In this document: piece by piece, positions 24,187 to 36,200 of the stretch
Layout of the letters: every line of letters starts with the position of its first letter
How positions within the stretch are numbered: position 1 is the first letter of the stretch
Assembly (NCBI GenBank): GCA_964057225.1
Contig: OZ059897.1
Coordinates: 10,478,001-10,542,000 of the forward strand
Direction of reading: 5' to 3'
Source: Auanema rhodensis
Lineage: Eukaryota; Nematoda; Chromadorea; Rhabditida; Rhabditidae
Length of the DNA stretch: 64,000 nucleotides
Program-made: the position numbers and the translations under genes
The notes under the pieces: model-generated
What the model was told of the DNA's origin: nothing
Databases searched by the model: none
Seen by the model: only the letters and a program-made list of their open reading frames with translations

Positions 24187-27100
24187 ATGAAGCCGGTTTC
24201 GAAAAAAATGCTGTTGCAATTTTTCAATGACAGGTAGATCAGATGGTTTTGTTTGTTTTGTTTACACATTCTCACATTCAAAGAAATTATAATGTAATGG
24301 AAGAGCTTCCGCGTTTGAAATATTTTCCTGCTGGTGATACAGTTTATTTGGTAGCTTCGAGCAGCTTCAGAGATTTGAAAGATGTGACAACTGATTCGGC
24401 ATCTCCATGGACGGGAAAACTAAGTTTGAATTGTTATATGTTTTATTTTTTTAATTGTTACGTAGTTTATGACGAAAAATCGCACCGTGATTTGAAAACT
24501 AATATTGAGTACTTATATGTGGATAAAACGGATGAGCAATGGATACCTGTTAAGAAGTCTTATTTAACTTTCAAATTATTCCTTAATACTAACCCCAGAT
24601 ACCCTTCTTTACAACGCCGTGTTAGTTATTTTTGTCAATAAAATGTTTTTATATTCTATCTTTACACAGGTGGGAGTAATTCTGGACATGAATAAAAACG
24701 CTGTCTCTCCAATTTTATACTACTACTTTGCTGAAGTAAGGTTTTCATTATTTTTATGTTCACATGATTACTTGGATCTCTATTATTTGTATTTCATAAT
24801 ATTCAGGAGAACCTCACAATATCCCCATCAAACTCGATTCGAATCAAACCATCTGAATCAGCTGCTGCTAAAAAAGCGTTATCTCATCGAACTACCGTGG
24901 GAGCAAAAAGATTTCTTGATGAACAGGGATTAAATATTAATACAAAAAAAGTCATTACAGTTCACTAATCAAAATTATGTATTATTTTTCAGTTAACAAA
25001 TTTAGCCCGTTCCGTCGATTATCATATAAAAAGTAGAGTAGGAAAAAAAAGTGCATCGAATGTTGCAAAACTGTTTGATCGGTTTGTTTGCAAACCCAAT
25101 TCATTAGAAGCTATGCTTTCTCCACATGTTGAAAAAACAGGTTTATGTAAATTAGTAGTATTCATGACCTTAATCAGTCTTTTAGAAGATGGAAAAATAT
25201 TAATACGTCAGATATTTTTTTACCCGTGTGCCTTAGAACATTTTTGTAAAACTTTGCCTGACAAAAACGATGTTATCGAACATAGAAATAGAGTTGATAA
25301 ACTGCTACTAACAACTAAAGAAGATGCAGAACTGGAGCTGAGTGAGCATGAAGATGTTTTTTAGGTTTAATGAGTTTATTGTAGACAGAATTATTTCAAC
25401 AACTAATAAATCAGGAACAATTCCCAAGCTGGGTTCGATGTTGCAAATTGATACTACTTTTAACGTTTGTAGCAGTGAATATTTAACAATGGCCGTAGGA
25501 ATACACGATACTTTTTTGTGAGATTTCACAAACTATTTTGAAATGTAATATATTTAGAAATAATGTATCTGGAAAATGCGCAAGTGTATTAATTGGAGCT
25601 ATGATACATACAAGTAAGGCTGCCAAAGAACATGAAGCATTCTCAATAGCGTTGAATAGTCAGTTTGAGAAATTCGGATCAAATAAAACTATTCCTTGCG
25701 TAATCACTGATGGAGAGGAGTCGTTCAAGTTGTACACTACAGTAAGTACTGTTGAACTTGTGGAATCATTAAAGTTAGTTTAGGGTTCGTTTCTAAGTAG
25801 ATCAGTACCTTTGCGATGTGACGTACACAAGTTTGACAACTTGAAGATGAACATGCACAAATCGGATAGAGAAAATACAGAAATTATCAAAAAAAAATTA
25901 TTTGGATCAAAAGAAAATGTAGGCACGTAAAGTTTTAATTGAGTTGAAAAGTATATTTTAAGAGTATCAGTGGAACTATATGGCACCGCGGTATATTAGG
26001 AACTCTTCAGAAATCTGAATTTGAAAAAAAAATGATGAAATTTAGTGATGCTGTACATGCTGACACAGCAAAATGGTGGGTTAATATTCAACATTTTTTC
26101 CTTGTGTTTGAATAAAAACAAAGCATGATATTTGTAAGCATACTAATATAGATATTATAAATTGTGCTGAGAGAAAAATAGAATTGTTGTTTAGGTTACT
26201 TCGAAATATGGATGATATGTACAACACATGTTCACTTATCAAGAAGCTCTACGCTGGCTGTCCTTTGCAATGGGCCACAACAAATATCATCGAGTTGAGA
26301 AATAACCAACTCAAAAAAATTGTACAATATCCTCAACCGGCGGAAATACTAATGAAAAGTTTATTAATTATACATCATGGTACTTTTTTCAAATCACATT
26401 TAGATGATACCACAGCACTGTGTTCTAATAAGTTAAATATTTACAGATGATATGAAAGAACGCATATTTGCTATTCAGAACAAAAGCCAAAATTTAAAAA
26501 CTGCAATTCCGTTGAACATGAATTTTGAAGATCTTTCTTGTTCGGAGCAGAGAACTTTAGTAGAGAAATTTGGATTATATAGCTATTATATTTCTTTATC
26601 TTATTTTAAGTTTCCGAAATGGACATTAGACGGTAAGAAAAAGTTAATAACTATTCATTATACTAAATAATAATAGGAGATGGCAAAAATAAATCAAACT
26701 TTTTGTCAGCTGTAGAGAAACTCTCTGTTGATAGCTGCAGAAATGATGAGAATTTATATATAGTTCTAGATGAAATCGATCTGAGAAGGTATTCGATTTT
26801 TCAGTGAATAATGAATTATTTTTTAAGACCCGTTTGCGTGAAAAAAACGGAGAACCAACTCAAATGTTTTCATTACGAATGTTTAAATAACATTAATTAT
26901 GGATATTATTTCTGTATACATATGTGAGGTTTCAAAAGATATTTTGAAAGACAATTTTATTTTTAGGTTCGCTATTCTTAAAAAACTTGAAGATTCAGTT
27001 GCAGATCACTATATAAAAGAGATGGAAGATAAAAAAAATAATAGAACAGCGCAGAACTGTTTGAGTAAACAAATACGACCCACAGATGGTTCGAAGTTCC

Positions 27101-27414
27101 AAAACCGTAAAGGGAGACAATATTCAAAAAATAATTATAGTAGGCAAATTGCAGAAACTAAGTTAAGTTGTATATAAAACAGTTGTCTTAACATTTTTTT
27201 CAGTATATCCTTTCTTGAAGACACAAGTGAACTGCATGAGATTATTTTTAGTGACAGATCCAATTACTCCGATGATAGCTCAGAGAATTTAATCACGAAC
27301 ACTTTTACAGAAGACAGAATAGTTTCGCCTCCACTAGAATATACGTCTTTGAACAACTCTCAACCATATCAAGATAATGAATCAATTTTCTGGTTTCCAC
27401 CTAGTTTTGAATAA
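24187..27414 (+). CDS. MULE transposase, about 16 introns, possibly one frameshift
   Basis: Catalyses cut-and-paste transposition of the element in the nucleus. I start at 24187 because this ATG opens a short exon (MKPVSKKMLLQFFNDR) whose splice at 24234 joins in frame to RNYNVMEELPRL. Proposed introns: 24234-24283, 24424-24465, 24557-24598, 24621-24669, 24736-24806, 24951-24992, 25141-25185, 25518-25557, 25742-25783, 25919-25962, 26080-26123, 26380-26446, 26633-26676, 26789-26827, 26924-26966, and one from 27167 to 27203 or 27220. All are GT-AG, mostly 39-50 nt. The spliced product is about 820 residues. Core motifs: first D in QIDTTF (codon 25450), second D in VITDGEES (25709), C-x2-H in RCDVH (25817 and 25826), E in TTNIIELRN (26292). 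The C-terminus is acidic and ends at 27414. Oddity: around 25357-25362 (T6) the frame shifts by one base with no good intron; this is either a homopolymer error or an inactivating frameshift. Exon borders are inferred by eye. Confidence 0.8.
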
Positions 27415-27465
27415 TTTTCATGGCTAATAAAATTTAATTTTAAAGTACAATCCTATTATTCTGTG
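27415..27465 (+). promoter_or_regulatory. Transposase 3' UTR with AATAAA signal
   Basis: The 51 bp between the stop codon and the right TIR hold AATAAA at 27426-27431, 12 nt after the stop, a plausible polyadenylation signal for the transposase mRNA. Confidence 0.6.
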
Positions 27466-27690
27466 AAATGAATCGATATCGGAAAATCCCAAAATTTTTT
27501 TGTGAAAAAATTACCTAAATTGGTACGCAATATTCAAATTTGCACATTTTAGTCAAACGCAATTGATGTCATTATTACAATGTCATTAACATTCAATACG
27601 GTATTGATCTTACATGTCAATTAAACCAATATATTTCACTATGTCAATTACATATCGAGTCATTTTCACACATGTCATTCTGACTTTACC
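27466..27690 (-). repeat. Right terminal inverted repeat
   Basis: Inverted partner of 23941-24165. It carries the same TGACAT words in inverse order. Its outermost bases end in TTTACC, unlike the left end in the last 13 bp. Confidence 0.92.
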
Positions 27691-27699
27691 TGGCCCAAG
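27691..27699. repeat. Right 9-bp target site duplication of the MULE
   Basis: TGGCCCAAG, identical to 23932-23940. It supplies the base at -1 and positions 1-7 of the downstream tRNA-His. Confidence 0.9.
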
Positions 27700-27764
27700 T
27701 AGTATAGTGGTTAGTACTCCACGTTGTGGCCGTGGCGACACAGGTTCGATTCCTGTCTTGGGCA
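27693..27764 (+). tRNA. tRNA-His(GTG), intact, rebuilt by the MULE target duplication
   Basis: Full cloverleaf with canonical boxes and T6 terminator. Its first seven bases are the right-hand target duplication; everything upstream is transposon end (TTTACC), not array spacer. The internal promoter is untouched, so it could still be transcribed, but with foreign 5' flank. Confidence 0.93.
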
Positions 27765-28688
27765 TTTTTTGTTTTGAAATTAAAATGCTATAAAATTATT
27801 GCTTGCTTGTCTTGTTAGATTTCTTTAATTTGAATACTTATTCAAGTTATAACAATTTTCGATTTAATCACGTTCAATCAACTGTATTGTTTTCAAAAAT
27901 AAAGACAAAATTCAATTTCTGTTCATTGAATTAGAATTTTCATGTTGTCACACAGAAATTGAAGAATCTTAGTTCAATTCAGTAACAATGAACACACTAA
28001 CTTTGTTAAGTTGTTGTAATATCGGCCCAAGTAATATAGTGGTTAGTACTCCACGTTGTGGCCGTGGCGACACAGATTCGATTCCTGTCTTGGGCATTTT
28101 TTGTTTTGAAATTAAAATGCTACAAAATTATTGCTTGCTTGTCATGTTAGATTTCTTTAATTTGAATACTTATTTAAGTTATAACAATTTTCGATTTAAT
28201 CACGTTCAATCAACTGTATTGTTTTCAAAAATAAAGACAAAATTCAATTTCTGTTCATTGAATTAGAATTTTCATGTTGTCACACAGAAATTGAAGAATC
28301 TTAGTTCAATTCAGTAACAATGAACACACTAACTTTGTTAAGTTGTTGTAATATCGGCCCAAGTAATATAGTGGTTAGTACTCCACGTTGTGGCCGTGGC
28401 GACACAGATTCGATTCCTGTCTTGGACATTTTTTGTTTTGAAATTAAAATGCTATAAACATATTGCTTGCTTGTCATGTTAGATTTCTTTAATTCAAATA
28501 CATATTTAAGTTCTAACAATTTTTGATTTAATCACGTTCAATTAACTGTATTGTTTTCAAAAATAAAGACAAAATTCAATTTCTGTTCATTGAATTAGAA
28601 TTTTCATGTTGTCACACAGAAATTGAAGAATCTTAGTTCATTTCAGTAACAATGAACACACTAACTTTGTTAAGTTGTTGTAATATTG

Positions 28689-28760
28689 GCCCAAGTAGTA
28701 TAGTGGTTAGTACTCCACGTTGTGGCCGTGGCGACACAGGTTCGATTCCTGTCTTGGGCA
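28689..28760 (+). tRNA. tRNA-His(GTG), intact
   Basis: Canonical cloverleaf. The 5' flank is ATATTGG rather than ATATCGG, the flank type of most intact copies in the right arm. Duplicated at 32010. Confidence 0.95.
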
Positions 28761-29352
28761 TTTTTTGTTTTGAAATTTAAATGCTATAAAATTATTGCTT
28801 GCTTGTCATGTTAGATTTCTTTAATTTGAATACTTATTCAAGTTATAACAATTTTCGATTTAATCACGTTCAATCAACTGTATTGTTTTCAAAAATAAAG
28901 ACAAAATTCAATTTCTGTTCATTGAATTAGAATTTTCATGTTGTCACACAGAAATTGAAGAATCTTAGTTCAATTCAGTAACAATGAACACACTAACTTT
29001 GTTAAGTTGTTGTAATATCGGCCCAAGTAATATAGTGGTTAGTACTCCACGTTGTGGCCGTGGCGACACAGATTCGATTCCTGTCTTGGGCATTTTTTGT
29101 TTTGAAATTAAAATGCTACAAAATTATTGCTTGCTTGTCATGTTAGATTTCTTTAATTTGAATACTTATTTAAGTTATAACAATTTTCGATTTAATCACG
29201 TTCAATCAACTGTATTGTTTTCAAAAATAAAGACAAAATTCAATTTCTGTTCATTGAATTAGAATTTTCATGTTGTCCCACAGAAATTGAAGAATCTTAG
29301 TTCAATTCAGTAACAATGAACACACTAACTTTGTTAAGTTGTTGTAATATTG

Positions 29353-29424
29353 GCCCAAGTAGTATAATGGTTAGTACTCCACGTTGTGGCCGTGGCGACA
29401 CAGGTTCGATTCCTGTCTTGGGCA
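29353..29424 (+). tRNA. tRNA-His(GTG), intact with A15
   Basis: All stems are paired. The A box reads TAGTATAATGG, a purine change that still fits the consensus. The same variant is at 32674. The spacer after it has CATGTGAGATTTG and AAAAACAAAATTC. Confidence 0.92.
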
Positions 29425-29684
29425 TTTTTTGTTTTGAAATTTAAATGCTATAAAATTATTGCTTGCTTGTCATGTGAGATTTGTTTAATTCAAATACTTA
29501 TTTAAGTTCTAACAATTTTTGATTTAATCACGTTCAATTAACTGTATTGTTTTCAAAAATAAAAACAAAATTCAATTTCTGTTCATTGAATTAGAATTTT
29601 CATGTTGTCACACAGAAATTGAAGAATCTTAGTTCATTTCAGTAACAATGAACACACTAACTTTGTTAAGTTGTTGTAATATTG

Positions 29685-29756
29685 GCCCAAGTAGTATAGT
29701 GGTTAGTACTCCACGTTGTGGCCGTGGCGACACAGGTTCGATTCCTGTTTTGGGCA
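29685..29756 (+). tRNA. tRNA-His(GTG), near intact, G7-U66
   Basis: Counterpart of the 22605 copy in the ten-unit block, with the same wobble pair and 333-bp unit. Confidence 0.85.
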
Positions 29757-32009
29757 TTTTTTGTTTTGAAATTAAAATGCTATAAAATTATTGCTTGCTT
29801 ATCATGTTAGATTTTTTTAAATTTGAATACTTATTCAAGTTATAACAATTTTCGATTTAATCACGTTCAATCAACTGTATTGTTTTCAAAAATAAAGACA
29901 TCTTTCAATTTCTGGTCATTGAATTAGAATTTTCATGTTGTCACACAGAAATTGAAGAATCTTAGTTTAATTCAGTAACAATGAACACACTAACTTTGTT
30001 AAGTTGTTGTAATATCGGCCCAAGTAATATAGTGGTTAGTACTCCACGTTGTGGCCGTGGCGACACAGATTCAATTCCTGTCTTGGACATTTTTTGTTTT
30101 GAAATTAAAATGCTATAAAATTATTGCTTGCTTGTCATGTTAGATTTCTTTAATTTGAATACTTATTCAAGTTATAACAATTTTCGATTTAATCACGTTC
30201 AATCAACTGTATTGTTTTCAAAAATAAAGACAAAATTCAATTTCTGTTCATTGAATTAGAATTTTCATGTTGTCACACAGAAATTGAAGAATCTTAGTTC
30301 ATTTCAGTAACAATGAACACACTAACTTTGTTAAGTTGTTGTAATATCGGCCCAAGTAATATAGTGGTTAGTACTCCACGTTGTGGCCGTGGCGACACAG
30401 ATTCGATTCCTGTCTTGGACATTTTTTGTTTTGAAATTAAAATGCTATAAAATTATTGCTTGCTTGTCATGTTAGATTTCTTTAATTTGAATACTTATTT
30501 AAGTTATAACAATTTTCGATTTAATCACGTTCAATCAACTGTATTGTTTTCAAAAATAAAGACAAAATTCAATTTCTGTTCATTGAATTAGAATTTTCAT
30601 GTTGTCACACAGAAATTGAAGAATCTTAGTTCAATTCAGTAACAATGAACACACTAACTTTGTTAAGTTGTTGTAATATCGGCCCAAGTAATATAGTGGT
30701 TAGTACTCCACGTTGTGGCCGTGGCGACACAGATTCGATTCCTGTCTTGGACATTTTTTGTTTTGAAATTAAAATGCTATAAACATATTGCTTGCTTGTC
30801 ATGTTAGATTTCTTTAATTCAAATACATATTTAAGTTCTAACAATTTTTGATTTAATCACGTTCAATTAACTGTATTGTTTTCAAAAATAAAGACAAAAT
30901 TCAATTTCTGTTCATTGAATTAGAATTTTCATGTTGTCACACAGAAATTGAAGAATCTTAGTTCAATTCAGTAACAATGAACACACTAACTTTGTTAAGT
31001 TGTTGTAATATCGGCCCAAGTAATATAGTGGTTAGTACTCCACGTTGTGGCCGTGGCGACACAGATTCGATTCCTGTCTTGGGCATTTTTTGTTTTGAAA
31101 TTAAAATGCTATAAAATTATTGCTTGCTTGTCTTGTTAGATTTCTTTAATTTGAATACTTATTCAAGTTATAACAATTTTCGATTTAATCACGTTCAATC
31201 AACTGTATTGTTTTCAAAAATAAAGACAAAATTCAATTTCTGTTCATTGAATTAGAATTTTCATGTTGTCACACAGAAATTGAAGAATCTTAGTTCAATT
31301 CAGTAACAATGAACACACTAACTTTGTTAAGTTGTTGTAATATCGGCCCAAGTAATATAGTGGTTAGTACTCCACGTTGTGGCCGTGGCGACACAGATTC
31401 GATTCCTGTCTTGGGCATTTTTTGTTTTGAAATTAAAATGCTACAAAATTATTGCTTGCTTGTCATGTTAGATTTCTTTAATTTGAATACTTATTTAAGT
31501 TATAACAATTTTCGATTTAATCACGTTCAATCAACTGTATTGTTTTCAAAAATAAAGACAAAATTCAATTTCTGTTCATTGAATTAGAATTTTCATGTTG
31601 TCACACAGAAATTGAAGAATCTTAGTTCAATTCAGTAACAATGAACACACTAACTTTGTTAAGTTGTTGTAATATCGGCCCAAGTAATATAGTGGTTAGT
31701 ACTCCACGTTGTGGCCGTGGCGACACAGATTCGATTCCTGTCTTGGACATTTTTTGTTTTGAAATTAAAATGCTATAAACATATTGCTTGCTTGTCATGT
31801 TAGATTTCTTTAATTCAAATACATATTTAAGTTCTAACAATTTTTGATTTAATCACGTTCAATTAACTGTATTGTTTTCAAAAATAAAGACAAAATTCAA
31901 TTTCTGTTCATTGAATTAGAATTTTCATGTTGTCACACAGAAATTGAAGAATCTTAGTTCATTTCAGTAACAATGAACACACTAACTTTGTTAAGTTGTT
32001 GTAATATTG

Positions 32010-32081
32010 GCCCAAGTAGTATAGTGGTTAGTACTCCACGTTGTGGCCGTGGCGACACAGGTTCGATTCCTGTCTTGGGCA
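32010..32081 (+). tRNA. tRNA-His(GTG), intact
   Basis: Second-block counterpart of the copy at 28689, 3321 bp later. Confidence 0.95.
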
Positions 32082-32673
32082 TTTTTTGTTTTGAAATTTA
32101 AATGCTATAAAATTATTGCTTGCTTGTCATGTTAGATTTCTTTAATTTGAATACTTATTCAAGTTATAACAATTTTCGATTTAATCACGTTCAATCAACT
32201 GTATTGTTTTCAAAAATAAAGACAAAATTCAATTTCTGTTCATTGAATTAGAATTTTCATGTTGTCACACAGAAATTGAAGAATCTTAGTTCAATTCAGT
32301 AACAATGAACACACTAACTTTGTTAAGTTGTTGTAATATCGGCCCAAGTAATATAGTGGTTAGTACTCCACGTTGTGGCCGTGGCGACACAGATTCGATT
32401 CCTGTCTTGGGCATTTTTTGTTTTGAAATTAAAATGCTACAAAATTATTGCTTGCTTGTCATGTTAGATTTCTTTAATTTGAATACTTATTTAAGTTATA
32501 ACAATTTTCGATTTAATCACGTTCAATCAACTGTATTGTTTTCAAAAATAAAGACAAAATTCAATTTCTGTTCATTGAATTAGAATTTTCATGTTGTCAC
32601 ACAGAAATTGAAGAATCTTAGTTCAATTCAGTAACAATGAACACACTAACTTTGTTAAGTTGTTGTAATATTG

Positions 32674-32745
32674 GCCCAAGTAGTATAATGGTTAGTACTC
32701 CACGTTGTGGCCGTGGCGACACAGGTTCGATTCCTGTCTTGGGCA
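32674..32745 (+). tRNA. tRNA-His(GTG), intact with A15
   Basis: Second-block counterpart of 29353, carrying the same AATGG change in the A box. Confidence 0.92.
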
Positions 32746-33005
32746 TTTTTTGTTTTGAAATTTAAATGCTATAAAATTATTGCTTGCTTGTCATGTGAGA
32801 TTTGTTTAATTCAAATACTTATTTAAGTTCTAACAATTTTTGATTTAATCACGTTCAATTAACTGTATTGTTTTCAAAAATAAAAACAAAATTCAATTTC
32901 TGTTCATTGAATTAGAATTTTCATGTTGTCACACAGAAATTGAAGAATCTTAGTTCATTTCAGTAACAATGAACACACTAACTTTGTTAAGTTGTTGTAA
33001 TATTG

Positions 33006-33077
33006 GCCCAAGTAGTATAGTGGTTAGTACTCCACGTTGTGGCCGTGGCGACACAGGTTCGATTCCTGTTTTGGGCA
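33006..33077 (+). tRNA. tRNA-His(GTG), near intact, G7-U66
   Basis: Third occurrence of the wobble copy seen at 22605 and 29685. Confidence 0.85.
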
Positions 33078-33282
33078 TTTTTTGTTTTGAAATTAAAATG
33101 CTATAAAATTATTGCTTGCTTGTCATGTTAGATTTTTTTAAATTTGAATACTTATTCAAGTTATAACAATTTTCGATTTAATCACGTTCAATCAACTGTA
33201 TTGTTTTCAAAAATAAAGACATCTTTCAATTTCTGGTCATTGAATTAGAATTTTCATGTTGTCACACAGAAATTGAAGAATC

Positions 33283-36200
33283 TTAGTTTAATTCAGTAAC
33301 AATGAACACACTAACTTTGTTAAGTTGTTGTAATATCGGCCCAAGTAATATAGTGGTTAGTACTCCACGTTGTGGCCGTGGCGACACAGATTCAATTCCT
33401 GTCTTGGACATTTTTTGTTTTGAAATTAAAATGCTATAAAATTATTGCTTGCTTGTCATGTTAGATTTCTTTAATTTGAATACTTATTCAAGTTATAACA
33501 ATTTTCGATTTAATCACGTTCAATCAACTGTATTGTTTTCAAAAATAAAGACAAAATTCAATTTCTGTTCATTGAATTAGAATTTTCATGTTGTCACACA
33601 GAAATTGAAGAATCTTAGTTCATTTCAGTAACAATGAACACACTAACTTTGTTAAGTTGTTGTAATATCGGCCCAAGTAATATAGTGGTTAGTACTCCAC
33701 GTTGTGGCCGTGGCGACACAGATTCGATTCCTGTCTTGGACATTTTTTGTTTTGAAATTAAAATGCTATAAAATTATTGCTTGCTTGTCATGTTAGATTT
33801 CTTTAATTTGAATACTTATTTAAGTTATAACAATTTTCGATTTAATCACGTTCAATCAACTGTATTGTTTTCAAAAATAAAGACAAAATTCAATTTCTGT
33901 TCATTGAATTAGAATTTTCATGTTGTCACACAGAAATTGAAGAATCTTAGTTCAATTCAGTAACAATGAACACACTAACTTTGTTAAGTTGTTGTAATAT
34001 CGGCCCAAGTAATATAGTGGTTAGTACTCCACGTTGTGGCCGTGGCGACACAGATTCGATTCCTGTCTTGGACATTTTTTGTTTTGAAATTAAAATGCTA
34101 TAAACATATTGCTTGCTTGTCATGTTAGATTTCTTTAATTCAAATACATATTTAAGTTCTAACAATTTTTGATTTAATCACGTTCAATTAACTGTATTGT
34201 TTTCAAAAATAAAGACAAAATTCAATTTCTGTTCATTGAATTAGAATTTTCATGTTGTCACACAGAAATTGAAGAATCTTAGTTCAATTCAGTAACAATG
34301 AACACACTAACTTTGTTAAGTTGTTGTAATATCGGCCCAAGTAATATAGTGGTTAGTACTCCACGTTGTGGCCGTGGCGACACAGATTCGATTCCTGTCT
34401 TGGACATTTTTTGTTTTGAAATTAAAATGCTATAAACATATTGCTTGCTTGTCATGTTAGATTTCTTTAATTCAAATACATATTTAAGTTCTAACAATTT
34501 TTGATTTAATCACGTTCAATTAACTGTATTGTTTTCAAAAATAAAGACAAAATTCAATTTCTGTTCATTGAATTAGAATTTTCATGTTGTCACACAGAAA
34601 TTGAAGAATCTTAGTTCATTTCAGTAACAATGAACACACTAACTTTGTTAAGTTGTTGTAATATTGGCCCAAGTAGTATAGTGGTTAGTACTCCACGTTG
34701 TGGCCGTGGCGACACAGGTTCGATTCCTGTCTTGGACATTTTTTGTTTTGAAATTAAAATGCTATAAACATATTGCTTGCTTGTCATGTTAGATTTCTTT
34801 AATTCAAATACATATTTAAGTTCTAACAATTTTTGATTTAATCACGTTCAATTAACTGTATTGTTTTCAAAAATAAAGACAAAATTCAATTTCTGTTCAT
34901 TGAATTAGAATTTTCATGTTGTCACACAGAAATTGAAGAATCTTAGTTCATTTCAGTAACAATGAACACACTAACTTTGTTAAGTTGTTGTAATATCGGC
35001 CCAAGTAATATAGTGGTTAGTACTCCACGTTGTGGCCGTGGCGACACAGATTCGATTCCTGTCTTGGACATTTTTTGTTTTGAAATTAAAATGCTATAAA
35101 CATATTGCTTGCTTGTCATGTTAGATTTCTTTAATTCAAATACATATTTAAGTTATAACAATTTTCGATTTAATCACGTTCAATCAACTGTATTGTTTTC
35201 AAAAATAAAGACATCTTTCAATTTCTGGTCATTGAATTAGAATTTTCATGTTGTCACACAGAAATTGAAGAATCTTAGTTTAATTCAGTAACAATGAACA
35301 CACTAACTTTGTTAAGTTGTTGTAATATCGGCCCAAGTAATATAGTGGTTAGTACTCCACGTTGTGGCCGTGGCGACACAGATTCGATTCCTGTTTTAGG
35401 CATTTTTTGTTTTGAAATTAAAATGCTATAAAATTATTGCTTGCTTGTCTTGTTAGATTTCTTTAATTTGAATACTTATTCAAGTTATAACAATTTTCGA
35501 TTTAATCACGTTCAATCAACTGTATTGTTTTCAAAAATAAAGACATCTTTCAATTTCTGGTCATTGAATTAGAATTTTCATGTTGTCACACAGAAATTGA
35601 AGAATCTTAGTTTAATTCAGTAACAATGAACACACTAACTTTGTTAAGTTGTTGTAATATCGGCCCAAGTAATATAGTGGTTAGTACTCCACGTTGTGGC
35701 CGTGGCGACACAGATTCAATTCCTGTCTTGGACATTTTTTGTTTTGAAATTAAAATGCTATAAAATTATTGCTTGCTTGTCATGTTAGATTTCTTTAATT
35801 TGAATACTTATTCAAGTTATAACAATTTTCGATTTAATCACGTTCAATCAACTGTATTGTTTTCAAAAATAAAGACAAAATTCAATTTCTGTTCATTGAA
35901 TTAGAATTTTCATGTTGTCACACAGAAATTGAAGAATCTTAGTTCATTTCAGTAACAATGAACACACTAACTTTGTTAAGTTGTTGTAATATCGGCCCAA
36001 GTAATATAGTGGTTAGTACTCCACGTTGTGGCCGTGGCGACACAGATTCGATTCCTGTCTTGGACATTTTTTGTTTTGAAATTAAAATGCTATAAAATTA
36101 TTGCTTGCTTGTCATGTTAGATTTCTTTAATTTGAATACTTATTTAAGTTATAACAATTTTCGATTTAATCACGTTCAATCAACTGTATTGTTTTCAAAA

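Larger units (their letters stand above)
23941..27690 (+). mobile_element. Mutator-like (MULE) DNA transposon with spliced transposase
   Basis: A 3750-bp insertion that breaks the array. It has 225-bp inverted ends, a 9-bp target duplication and one transposase gene on the + strand that fills the interior. The MULE assignment rests on duplication length, long inverted ends and the transposase core (DTTF, TDGEES, RCDVH, TNIIELRN motifs). The inner 212 bp of the two ends differ at about one base, which suggests a recent insertion. Base use differs from the array and there is no tRNA sequence inside. Comparison with Phantom-type and other animal MULEs would place the subfamily; I cannot do so from sequence alone. 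Confidence 0.9.
22605..34334 (+). repeat. 10-unit higher-order block around the transposon
   Basis: Units 22605, 22938, 23270 and 23602 reappear with their private variants at 29685, 30018, 30350 and 30682, and again at 33006, 33339, 33671 and 34003. The whole ten-unit stretch 27693-31013 matches 31014-34334 at an offset of 3321 bp. Shared markers are the G7-U66 copy with its 333-bp unit, the AGTATAATGG A box (29353 and 32674) and the GATTCAATTCC B-box variant (30018 and 33339). The transposon sits in one of three equivalent positions (23934; the others are 31014 and 34335). Confidence 0.8.

Noticed and set aside
24243-24296. Transposase start at 24243
   Set aside because: This stretch is better read as an intron (24234-24283): it is T-rich, has GT-AG ends, and joins an upstream exon starting at 24187 in frame.
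25342-25364. A 23-nt intron at the frame break in the transposase
   Set aside because: It has GT and AG ends but its phase leads to a stop soon after, and it is much shorter than the other introns.
25308-25529. A 73-codon open frame on the - strand within the transposon
   Set aside because: It lies opposite the transposase exon that carries the first catalytic D and has no recognisable features.
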